The position numbers and the translations under genes are program-made. The notes beneath the pieces are model-generated. The model made no database searches. It saw nothing but the letters and a program-made list of their open reading frames with translations, and had not been told where the DNA came from. DNA of 7,486 bases from Alphaproteobacteria bacterium (GTDB lineage Bacteria; Pseudomonadota; Alphaproteobacteria; ATCC43930; CGMCC-115725). Where the stretch lies: the NCBI GenBank assembly GCA_017353855.1, contig JAFMSA010000191.1, positions 1 through 7,486 on the forward strand, read 5' to 3'. This document shows positions 1-4,787 of the stretch, piece by piece. Each line of letters opens with the position of its first letter. Within the stretch, counting starts at the first letter, position 1.

Positions 1-161
1 CCCCCTGAATCAGGCTTTGCACCCCCCGATGGGGTGACCCGGTTGGATACCACGACCAAGCGACGGGCGGGCGCGTCGATTTGATAAAAAACCTTGTCCG
101 CGGTTAGTGAATCTGCAGCATCCTCGGTAGGATTGCCCGTAACGCCGCCGCGTTCCGTCAT
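1..161 (-). CDS. otsA: Trehalose-6-phosphate synthase, N-terminal fragment (runs off left edge)
   Basis: This is the first 53 codons of a minus-strand gene cut by the window edge. OtsA (glycosyltransferase family 20) transfers glucose from a nucleotide sugar to glucose-6-phosphate, making trehalose-6-phosphate in the cytosol. A poorly conserved N-terminal stretch of about 34 residues is followed by RRLVVVSNRVTPSGG. This matches the conserved opening of GT20 enzymes, where a beta strand ending in SNR leads to a Gly-rich donor-binding loop. I chose the ATG at 161 because AGAGAGG (167-173) lies 5 nt upstream. An in-frame ATG at 179 has no Shine-Dalgarno and would add six residues. The neighbour upstream is otsB, which dephosphorylates the product, so the assignment is supported by both sequence and context. 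The catalytic core lies outside the window. Confidence 0.85.
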   Translation of the reverse strand, partial: MTERGGVTGNPTEDAADSLTADKVFYQIDAPARRLVVVSNRVTPSGGAKPDSG

Positions 162-188
162 TTTCGCCTCTCTGGCCATGTTTTGTTA

Positions 189-214
189 AACACCAATACT
201 TTACGAAGTGTTCC
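189..214 (-). promoter_or_regulatory. Candidate EcfG (general stress response) promoter for otsA
   Basis: On the minus strand GGAAC (210-214) is followed after 17 nt by TGTT (189-192), 27 nt before the otsA start codon. The alphaproteobacterial EcfG/RpoE2/SigT consensus is GGAAC, a 16-17 nt spacer and CGTT, so there is one mismatch in the -10. Trehalose synthesis genes are known members of this regulon in rhizobia. The site lies in the 97-nt gap between otsB and otsA, which would let otsA be induced independently of otsB. It is a motif match only. Confidence 0.5.
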
Positions 215-236
215 CCCGGCGATTATTCGCCCGGCG
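215..236. repeat. Short direct repeat plus small inverted repeat in the otsB-otsA gap
   Basis: CCCGGCG occurs at 215-221 and again at 230-236, 15 bp start to start. Between and overlapping them lies the inverted repeat GGCGA-TTAT-TCGCC (218-231). It abuts the GGAAC of the candidate otsA promoter. It could be a weak hairpin at the end of otsB or a regulator site. There is no T-run after it on the minus strand, so I do not call it a terminator. Confidence 0.3.
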
Positions 237-258
237 TTATTGTTAACCTAAACGCGGC

Positions 259-1011
259 TCATGACAAGCGGGATTTCACCAGCCAGTCGAGAACTGCCGC
301 GACTGTCGCCAGGCGGTAATTGGCGGCGGTGTCGCGGCCGGGTCCGACGAGGACAGCTACGCCGTCGCGCCGGCGAACCTCGGCAAAACCATCTTCGTCC
401 GTCGTGTCGTCGCCGACGAATACGGGCCGGCGCCCGAAAAACGGCGGCTCGGCCAGGAACTTTGCTATCGCCAGCCCCTTATGCACGTTGCGCGGCTGAA
501 ATTCGACTACCATTTTCCCTTTGATGAGGCGCAGTGCCGCAGCGGATTGGCGCTGCAGCGTTTCGGCATGGGCGTGGATCTCGCGCTCGCGCTCGGGCGC
601 GGCGCGGTAGTGGAGAGCGATTGTGCTCCCCTTGTCCTCCAGCACGAGGCCGCTCCCGTCGCCCGCCAAGCTCGCCAGCTGCGGACGAATGCGGTTGAGG
701 GCGGCGTCGCCGGCGCTGTCGCGTAAACGGTCGAGGCTCCCATCGGCGCGGCGTCTTTCGATGCCGTGCAGCCCCGCCGCGGCACCGTGCCACGGCTGGA
801 AAAGCCGGTCGAGCTCGGCTAGGGTGCGGCCGCTGATCAGTGCAAGCGCGCCGTCGCGCTCGCCGGCGAGGCCGCTCAGCAGCGCGGGCAGGCCGGGCGG
901 CACACGCACGAGTTCCGGGCGAGCCACGATTTCCAGCAGCGTGCCGTCGACATCGAGGAACAGCGCCGAGCGTGCATCGAGGGCCGCAGGCCGTGCCGAT
1001 TCACCGGGCAT
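259..1011 (-). CDS. otsB: Trehalose-6-phosphate phosphatase, HAD superfamily
   Basis: It removes phosphate from trehalose-6-phosphate to release trehalose, an osmolyte and stress protectant, in the cytosol. The 250-residue product shows the HAD motifs in order: DVDGT at 20-24 (nucleophile Asp20, acid/base Asp22), ISGR at 59-62, GLHG at 80-83, KGKMVVEFQP at 164-173 followed by HKG, and the metal-binding GDDTTDEDGF at 200-209. Length is normal for OtsB (E. coli about 266). I chose the ATG at 1011 because AAGAGG (1020-1025) lies 8 nt upstream. In-frame ATGs at 1032 and 1101 lack a Shine-Dalgarno, and the extra residues look like translated promoter DNA. The gene is followed by otsA on the same strand with a 97-nt gap. 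Upstream, the small RNA promoter fires in the opposite direction. No clear promoter for otsB itself was found. Confidence 0.93.
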   Translation of the reverse strand: MPGESARPAALDARSALFLDVDGTLLEIVARPELVRVPPGLPALLSGLAGERDGALALISGRTLAELDRLFQPWHGAAAGLHGIERRRADGSLDRLRDSAGDAALNRIRPQLASLAGDGSGLVLEDKGSTIALHYRAAPEREREIHAHAETLQRQSAAALRLIKGKMVVEFQPRNVHKGLAIAKFLAEPPFFGRRPVFVGDDTTDEDGFAEVRRRDGVAVLVGPGRDTAANYRLATVAAVLDWLVKSRLS

Positions 1012-1019
1012 CGCAGGAA

Positions 1020-1025
1020 CCTCTT
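1020..1025 (-). promoter_or_regulatory. Ribosome binding site that sets the otsB start
   Basis: AAGAGG on the minus strand lies 8 nt before the ATG at 1011. Neither upstream in-frame ATG (1032, 1101) has a comparable site, so this decides the start. Confidence 0.6.
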
Positions 1026-1120
1026 TGTGCATTGCACATTTTGCCGCAGGAGCGTGTACGCTAACCGCCTGATCTCTCCGGGAATTCTCCAACAACACCA
1101 ATATGTTTGCAAAAAGAAGC

Positions 1121-1148
1121 TTGACTTCCGGGTGTAGCGCTCTATCTT
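1121..1148 (+). promoter_or_regulatory. Sigma-70 type promoter of the small RNA gene
   Basis: TTGACT (1121-1126), a 16-bp spacer and TATCTT (1143-1148) form the best housekeeping promoter match in the window. The predicted start, 6-7 nt after the -10, is about 1154-1155. That coincides with the first base of the 5' hairpin of the predicted RNA. The upstream flank is AT-rich (AAAAAGAAGC). Confidence 0.75.
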
Positions 1149-1153
1149 GTGCA

Positions 1154-1245
1154 GTGCGGTAACGATCACCGGTTGTGGTTTTACCGTACGTCTTCTAGGC
1201 GTTTCCTCCCTAAACTTGGGCCGCCAATGTGCGGCCCATTTTTTT
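1154..1245 (+). ncRNA. mmgR: Small regulatory RNA, likely alpha-r8/MmgR family
   Basis: This is a predicted transcript of about 90 nt between a good promoter and an intrinsic terminator. It has three parts. First is a 5' hairpin: GTGCGGTAA (1154-1162) pairs with TTACCGTAC (1181-1189) including one G-U pair. After a bulged C1163, 1164-1169 pair with 1175-1180 around a five-base loop. Second is an unpaired stretch (1190-1217) carrying UUUCCUCCCU at 1202-1211, which resembles an anti-Shine-Dalgarno sequence. Third is the terminator hairpin. From memory, the alphaproteobacterial alpha-r8 family, typified by the Sinorhizobium meliloti regulator MmgR that limits polyhydroxybutyrate storage, has this size, layout and a conserved unpaired UUUCCUC. 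Such RNAs probably act on ribosome binding sites of target mRNAs. The 3' 36 nt are antisense to the last codons of phhA. The RNA gene itself is well supported, while the family name rests on motif recall. Confidence 0.75.
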
Positions 1246-2079
1246 GCTCTCGCCGCGGGGGCCCGGTTCGCGGTCGCCGTCGACCGGCGCGTCGGGGTCG
1301 ACATCCGGCAGCCCCGCGATCTCGCTATAGATCGGCGCGAAATCGGGGCGGGTCGCGTCGAACAATTGCTGGAAATCGTCGATGACAAAGTAGCTCTGCT
1401 GGAACGCGTCGATTCGGTAGCGGGTGCGCATGACGCGGCGCAGATCGAAGCGAATTCGTCGTGGCCGGGGATCCTCGAGGCAATAAACCGACTCGGCTGC
1501 GGAAGAGAGAATGCCGGAGCCGTAGATGCGCAGACCCGACGGGGAGGCGATCAGACCAAACTCCACGGTATACCAGTAGAGTCGCGCCAGCCGGTGCAGA
1601 TGCCCCAGCCCCGACGCCTTGAGCCCGCCTTGCCCGTAAGCCTGCATGTAATCGGCAAAGACCGGGTTCATCAGCAGCGGCACGTGGCCGCAGATATCGT
1701 GAAAGACGTCGGGTTCCCGGAGGTAGTCGAGCTGGTCGCGTCGCCGGATAAAACACGTCGACGGAAAGCGCCGGCTCGCCAGATGGGCGAAAAAGACGTC
1801 GTCCGGGACGAGGCCCGGCACCGCCACGATCCGCCATCCGGTCGCCGCGTCGAGCACGTCGCTCAGCCGGCGGAAATCGGGTATTCCGTGCGCCTCTACG
1901 CCGAGCCGATCCAGCCCGTCGAGATATTCGCGGCAAGCGCGCGCGGCGAGCAGCCGCTGCTGGCGTTCGAAGAGAAGCCGCCATATCGCATGCTCATCCT
2001 CGCTATATCCTTGCCAGCTCTGCTCGATTACAAGATCTTGCGCCAAGGCGCTGGGCGACCCGGTCATCCGCCTCTCCAT
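1210..2079 (-). CDS. phhA: Phenylalanine 4-hydroxylase (iron- and pterin-dependent)
   Basis: It converts phenylalanine to tyrosine using O2 and tetrahydropterin, the entry step to the tyrosine/homogentisate route. The 289-residue length matches bacterial single-domain enzymes (about 260-300). The core is clear: EPDVFHDICGH at 122-132 gives iron ligands His127 and His132, and the Glu ligand is Glu173 in YWYTVEFG. FGLI and IYGSGILSS follow as in the family. The ATG at 2079 has GGGGAGGG upstream. An ATG at 2067, four residues in, is an alternative with its own GGAGAGG. The last 30 or so residues (DPDAPVDGDR onward) look unconserved and charged, and the final 11 are encoded by the antisense of the small RNA terminator. 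The gene lies 87 nt downstream of the amidohydrolase and may share its transcript. I see no pterin carbinolamine dehydratase (phhB) in the window. Confidence 0.93.
   Translation of the reverse strand: MERRMTGSPSALAQDLVIEQSWQGYSEDEHAIWRLLFERQQRLLAARACREYLDGLDRLGVEAHGIPDFRRLSDVLDAATGWRIVAVPGLVPDDVFFAHLASRRFPSTCFIRRRDQLDYLREPDVFHDICGHVPLLMNPVFADYMQAYGQGGLKASGLGHLHRLARLYWYTVEFGLIASPSGLRIYGSGILSSAAESVYCLEDPRPRRIRFDLRRVMRTRYRIDAFQQSYFVIDDFQQLFDATRPDFAPIYSEIAGLPDVDPDAPVDGDREPGPRGESKKMGRTLAAQV
1218..1245 (+). terminator. Intrinsic terminator of the small RNA
   Basis: GGGCCGC (1218-1224) and GCGGCCC (1231-1237) form a perfect 7-bp stem around a 6-nt loop. An A and then seven T residues (1239-1245) follow. 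It works only for the plus strand, because on the minus strand the hairpin is not followed by a T-run. It lies within the 3' coding end of phhA. Confidence 0.85.
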
Positions 2080-2080
2080 G

Positions 2081-2101
2081 CCGCGCGCCCTCCCCGCGCG
2101 G
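2081..2101 (-). promoter_or_regulatory. Hairpin enclosing the phhA ribosome binding site
   Basis: On the minus strand CCGCGC (2096-2101) and GCGCGG (2081-2086) can pair around the loop GGGGAGGGC, which contains the Shine-Dalgarno of phhA. The ATG follows one base after the stem. This could limit ribosome access, or it may be chance in GC-rich DNA. The 87-nt gap (2080-2166) also holds an AATTAATT palindrome. Confidence 0.35.
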
Positions 2102-2166
2102 GCGTTCTCCTTTTCTTGAGATGTGCACGCCGGGGCGAGGGATCAATTAATTACAGGGGTCGCCCG

Positions 2167-3051
2167 TCAGGCCTTGTCGGGGAGGCATTGCTGCGCGAGG
2201 CGGCCCAGCCGCTCGACGAGGTCGGCCATGTCTTTGACGAGCCGCGTAAAGCGCGGCTTTCGCTGATAGCTCCGCTCGTCCATATAAAGCGCGCGGTTGA
2301 TTTCGATTTGCAGGGCGTGCCGGTGCGCGCCGGGCCTTCCGTAAAAAGCGGTGGTGAAGCCGCCCGCATAGGGTGAATTGATTGCGACGGCAAATCCGCG
2401 ATCGACGAGGAAGGTGGTGACGGCCTGGACGATCCGCGGAGCGCAGGACGCGCCGTGGCAGTCGCCGAGAACGATGTCGGGACCGTCCCGGCCCGAAACG
2501 GAGCCGGCCGCCGAGGGCATGGAGTGGCAATCGACCAGCAGACAACCGCCAAAGGCTGTCTCGGTCTCCTCGACCAGCCGCCGCAACGCTCGGTGATAGG
2601 GCTCGTAGAGACACTCGATGCGCCGCTTTGCGTCGGCGAAGCGCAGCTTCCTCGCGTAGATTTCCTCTCCGCTTGCGACAATGCGGGCGATCGTTCCGAG
2701 CCCCATGCGGACCCGTGGTGATCCGGCATTGACGAAATCCGGCAAGGCGTCGCAGAACATCCCGGGGTCGAGTTCATAAGCCTCGCGATTGACGTCGACA
2801 TAGGCGCGTGGAAAGCGTGCCGAGAGGAGCGGGGCGCCGATGCCCGGTGCGGCCGCGAAAAGCTCGTCGACAAAGCTGTCCTCGGAACCTCGCAGAGCCA
2901 ACGGATCGAGCCGCGAGGCTGCGAGCAGATCGTCGGGATATTCGGACCCGCTGTGCGGCGAGGACAGGACGAGCGGCAGGCGGCGAGCAGCCGGTTCGTC
3001 GATGTCAAAAACTCCGGTCCCGAGCGACCGGAGCGGGAATTCGCCGTCCAT
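2167..3051 (-). CDS. N-formylglutamate amidohydrolase family protein
   Basis: The family hydrolyses N-formylglutamate (or related N-formyl/N-acyl amino acids) to glutamate and formate, the last step of one histidine degradation route (HutG type). It is a cytosolic, metal-dependent enzyme. The 294 residues carry the family signatures: SPHSG at 31-35, YVDVNRE at 84-90, DCHSMPS at 174-180, SPYAGG at 226-231 and QIEINRALYMDE at 248-259. The His and Asp/Glu residues in these segments are the expected metal and substrate ligands. Length is typical (about 260-300). No other hut gene is present, so the exact substrate is open and I leave the symbol blank. The ATG at 3051 has no good Shine-Dalgarno, and an in-frame TAA lies just upstream, so the start is fixed unless it is internal. 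The gene is divergent from the aldo/keto reductase and is followed by phhA. Confidence 0.9.
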   Translation of the reverse strand: MDGEFPLRSLGTGVFDIDEPAARRLPLVLSSPHSGSEYPDDLLAASRLDPLALRGSEDSFVDELFAAAPGIGAPLLSARFPRAYVDVNREAYELDPGMFCDALPDFVNAGSPRVRMGLGTIARIVASGEEIYARKLRFADAKRRIECLYEPYHRALRRLVEETETAFGGCLLVDCHSMPSAAGSVSGRDGPDIVLGDCHGASCAPRIVQAVTTFLVDRGFAVAINSPYAGGFTTAFYGRPGAHRHALQIEINRALYMDERSYQRKPRFTRLVKDMADLVERLGRLAQQCLPDKA

Positions 3052-3057
3052 CTCGCA

Positions 3058-3086
3058 AGCTTAGTGTGGTGCGGTTATGCTGTCAT
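3058..3086 (-). promoter_or_regulatory. Candidate promoter placing transcription start at the amidohydrolase ATG
   Basis: On the minus strand ATGACA (3081-3086, 5 of 6 to TTGACA), a 17-bp spacer and TAAGCT (3058-3063, weak -10) end 6 nt before the ATG at 3051. If used, the mRNA would begin at or next to the start codon, which fits the absence of a Shine-Dalgarno. The -10 match is poor, so this is tentative. Confidence 0.3.
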
Positions 3087-3107
3087 CAGCGCTGCAGTAA
3101 TCCCGCC

Positions 3108-3113
3108 AGGAGG
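3108..3113 (+). promoter_or_regulatory. Consensus ribosome binding site deciding a TTG start
   Basis: AGGAGG is followed after 7 nt by TTG at 3121, where the aldo/keto reductase homology begins. No ATG is placed to use it. Upstream in-frame ATG or GTG codons lie inside the divergent amidohydrolase region and would add residues with no family match. Confidence 0.8.
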
Positions 3114-3120
3114 CGACAGG

Positions 3121-4098
3121 TTGGAACGACGCAAGCTCGGCGAGCTGGAAGTATCGGCGATCGGCCTCGGCTGCGCCACGATGACGCCGTTTTATGGGGA
3201 GCCCGACCCGGCTGCGGCGGTCGAGACGATCCGTTGCGCCCCGGAAATCGGCATCGATCTCATTGACACCTCGGATGCCTACGGCAACGGCCGCAACGAA
3301 GAGTTGATCTGCCGGGCCGTCGAGGGGCGTCGACGGCGGTACGTCATTGCCAGCAAATTCGGCAATCTGCGCCGCCCCGATGGCACGCCGACCGCCGATG
3401 GCCGGCCGGAATACGTCAGAGCGGCTTGCGAGCGCAGCCTGCAGCGGTTGCGGAGCGAGTTCATCGACCTCTACTACATTCATCGGGTCGATCCGACCGT
3501 CGCGATCGAGGAAACGGTCGGCGCGATGAGCGAACTCGTCAGTGAGGGCAAAGTGCGTTTTCTGGGCATCTCGGAGGCCGCTGCGCGCACGATCCGCCGC
3601 GCGCACGCGACGCATCCGATGTCGGCGGTGCAGATCGAATACTCGCTGTGGACGCGCGATGTAGAGCGCGAGATCCTCCCGCTCTGCCGCGAGCTCGAAA
3701 TCGGTTTCGTCGGATACAGCCCGCTCGGCCGCGGGTTTCTGACCGGAACGGTCACCGCCCGCGAGCAATTGCAGCCCGCGGATGCGCGGCTGCGGATGCC
3801 TCGCTTCGAGGCAGAAAATATGCGACGCAACCTTGAGCTCGTCGCGCAGCTGCGCGCGCTCGCGCGATCGGAAGGCTGCACGCCCGCGCAGCTGGCGCTC
3901 GCCTGGGTGCTCTCGCGCGGCCGGTCGGTCGTGCCGATCGCGGGCACCAGCCATCGCCGCTGGCTCGCGGAGAATGCCGCGGCGGCGGATCTTCGGATTT
4001 CTGACGAGACGCAAGCCGCTCTGGAACGGATTTTCCCGCCGGGAGCTGCTGCCGGGGCGCGTTATCCGGAACTGTTCGGCCGGGCGCTCGGCCTGTGA
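3121..4098 (+). CDS. Aldo/keto reductase
   Basis: This is a cytosolic NAD(P)H-dependent oxidoreductase that reduces aldehydes and ketones; its substrate cannot be read from the sequence. The 325 residues form a full TIM barrel of the usual length. RKLGELEVSAIGLGC opens the protein (residues 4-18). The catalytic tetrad is visible: Asp49 and Tyr54 in DTSDAYG, Lys79 in IASKFG and His121 in YYIHRVD. C-terminal family signatures follow, GYSPLGRGFLTG and then VVPIAGTSHRRWLAEN, where the latter binds the cofactor phosphate/adenine. The product resembles the group annotated as AKR13-type or general stress-like reductases. The start is TTG at 3121, set by AGGAGG 7 nt upstream. A longer frame reaching back to 2953 is open but lies antisense to the amidohydrolase gene. 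The gene stands alone, followed by hairpins and a long gap, so it is probably monocistronic. Confidence 0.93.
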   Translation: MERRKLGELEVSAIGLGCATMTPFYGEPDPAAAVETIRCAPEIGIDLIDTSDAYGNGRNEELICRAVEGRRRRYVIASKFGNLRRPDGTPTADGRPEYVRAACERSLQRLRSEFIDLYYIHRVDPTVAIEETVGAMSELVSEGKVRFLGISEAAARTIRRAHATHPMSAVQIEYSLWTRDVEREILPLCRELEIGFVGYSPLGRGFLTGTVTAREQLQPADARLRMPRFEAENMRRNLELVAQLRALARSEGCTPAQLALAWVLSRGRSVVPIAGTSHRRWLAENAAAADLRISDETQAALERIFPPGAAAGARYPELFGRALGL

Positions 4099-4107
4099 GC
4101 TGCCGCC

Positions 4108-4126
4108 GGTGCGGCCCGGCCGCACC
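4108..4126 (+). terminator. GC hairpin after the aldo/keto reductase
   Basis: GGTGCGG (4108-4114) and CCGCACC (4120-4126) pair perfectly around CCCGG, 9 nt after the reductase stop. No T-run follows, so it would be a weak or Rho-assisted terminator, or an mRNA 3' end stabiliser. Confidence 0.45.
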
Positions 4127-4134
4127 TGAGAGAC

Positions 4135-4167
4135 GGGCCGGTGCTTCGGACCGCCGGACCCCGGCCC
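4135..4167 (+). terminator. Second GC hairpin downstream of the aldo/keto reductase
   Basis: GGGCCGG (4135-4141) and CCGGCCC (4161-4167) are perfectly complementary, with 19 nt between them. It lies in tandem with the 4108-4126 hairpin and also lacks a T-run. Function at the transcript end is inferred from position only. Confidence 0.3.
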
Positions 4168-4373
4168 ATAGAGTGTGTGAAGAGATCCCGAGGATCGAGA
4201 TAGCGGGCGCGGGCACATCCCGGGGGGACAGCGCAGCACCGGCATCGCATCGATCCGCGCGTTCTCAGGAGGTGCGTGCGCCCCGGAGCCTTCGCCGGAT
4301 GAGGTCAGCAACAACAGTCAGCGAACGGGCACCGGCCGCCGCGGTGACTGAACCATTTCTCACACAACTTGGG

Positions 4374-4404
4374 ATTTTTTCGTGCTTGCCTGCATAGAAA
4401 AAAT
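4374..4404. repeat. AT-rich inverted repeat, possible promoter/operator
   Basis: ATTTTTTC (4374-4381) and GAAAAAAT (4397-4404) are perfect inverted copies 15 bp apart. The dyad extends inward through GTGC (4382-4385) and GCAT (4392-4395) if a G-U pair and one bulged A are allowed. It stands out in GC-rich DNA. A weak promoter can be drawn across it: TTGGGA at 4369-4374, an 18-bp spacer and CATAGA at 4393-4398. It does not have the GC-stem then T-run order of a terminator on either strand. Confidence 0.4.
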
Positions 4405-4532
4405 AGCGGCAAGATCAGTTTGCGGCCAGCGGGGCGGAGTGCACGTAAGAACCGCGCGGCTAGAGTGTGGGGGCTTCTGGCAACACAAGCCCACGCTTAC
4501 CAGCCTCGGTTGAAGAGAGACCGGAGACGACG

Positions 4533-4787
4533 TTGACCGAGAATTTTAGCACCAACGTGCGAATGCGTCCTCTGTTCGGATCTCTTGAAGGACAGGCTGC
4601 AGACAACCGCTGGGGCGAGAATGAAGCAGGCTTGTCTCAAACGCTGCTCGGCGACATTGGCGAGAGGAGCGAAAGCCTTGCCTCGCCAGGCCCTTACGGG
4701 CAATTCCCGGAGAGGCGCTCCGTCTGTGCGAGGGGGCTCCTCCCTGGCCTTCAAAAGGCGGGGTTTCCACCCCGGAAATATCGATGA
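4533..4787 (+). CDS. Doubtful small ORF coupled to the lipoprotein start
   Basis: An 84-codon frame begins at TTG 4533 with GGAG (4523-4526) 6 nt upstream. It ends in TGA at 4785-4787, overlapping the lipoprotein ATG as ATGA. A longer version could start at GTG 4467. The product (LTENFSTNVRMRPLFGSLEG and so on) matches no family I know and has no signal peptide or membrane segment. Its third codon positions are mixed, unlike the strongly G/C-ending real genes around it, so it may be an open leader rather than a protein gene. If translated, it could couple ribosomes to the lipoprotein gene, whose own Shine-Dalgarno is weak. It is listed because start signal and overlap coincide, with low confidence. 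Confidence 0.22.
   Translation: MTENFSTNVRMRPLFGSLEGQAADNRWGENEAGLSQTLLGDIGERSESLASPGPYGQFPERRSVCARGLLPGLQKAGFPPRKYR
4747..4774 (+). promoter_or_regulatory. Two tandem small hairpins before the lipoprotein start
   Basis: GCCTT-CAA-AAGGC (4747-4759) and CGGGGT-TTCC-ACCCCG (4759-4774) are back-to-back perfect stems sharing C4759, so only one can use that base. They end 9 nt before the ATG at 4784 and touch the weak GGA ribosome site at 4774-4776. They could control translation initiation. Confidence 0.35.

Larger units (their letters stand above)
4099..4783. other. Long region without a secure gene
   Basis: These 685 bases lie between the aldo/keto reductase and the lipoprotein. They hold two GC hairpins at the left end, an AT-rich dyad at 4374-4404, an imperfect hairpin at 4467-4494 (GTGGG and GCTT against AAGCCCAC with a 2-nt bulge), a doubtful reading frame at 4533-4787, and several small hairpins just before the lipoprotein start. 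Base composition is less G/C-biased at third positions than in neighbouring genes in any frame, which argues against a normal coding gene. I see no tRNA-like cloverleaf or known riboswitch core. The most likely contents are the promoter and a long structured leader of the lipoprotein gene, or an unrecognised non-coding RNA. Confidence 0.6.

Noticed and set aside
1012..1101. N-terminal extension of otsB to ATG 1101
   Set aside because: There is no ribosome site there. The residues resemble translated promoter DNA, and the ATG at 1011 has AAGAGG at good spacing.
1147..2376. Plus-strand open frame of 409 codons
   Set aside because: It is antisense to phhA and to the 3' part of the amidohydrolase, both of which show full family motifs. 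Its product shows no family resemblance, and it begins inside the small RNA. It is a shadow frame of GC-rich DNA.
2953..3120. Upstream extension of the aldo/keto reductase frame
   Set aside because: It is antisense to the amidohydrolase start, lacks a ribosome site and has no family match. The AGGAGG/TTG at 3108-3123 explains the real start.
3061..4314. Minus-strand open frame of 417 codons
   Set aside because: It is exactly antisense to the aldo/keto reductase, is very Arg-rich and has no recognisable domain.
4095..4397. Plus-strand frame starting at the GTGA overlap with the reductase stop, and a shorter version after AGGAGG near 4269
   Set aside because: The product is Arg/Ala/Ser-rich with no family features. 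The frame crosses the two GC hairpins, and the AGGAGG is too close (4 nt) to its GTG.
4374..4404. AT-rich dyad as a bidirectional terminator
   Set aside because: The T and A runs form the outer stem instead of following a GC stem, so neither strand has the intrinsic terminator layout.
4405..4783. tRNA, 6S RNA, SRP RNA or known riboswitch in the gap
   Set aside because: I found no cloverleaf with a GTTCRA arm, no SRP core tetraloop region and no riboswitch core. An unknown RNA remains possible but cannot be named.
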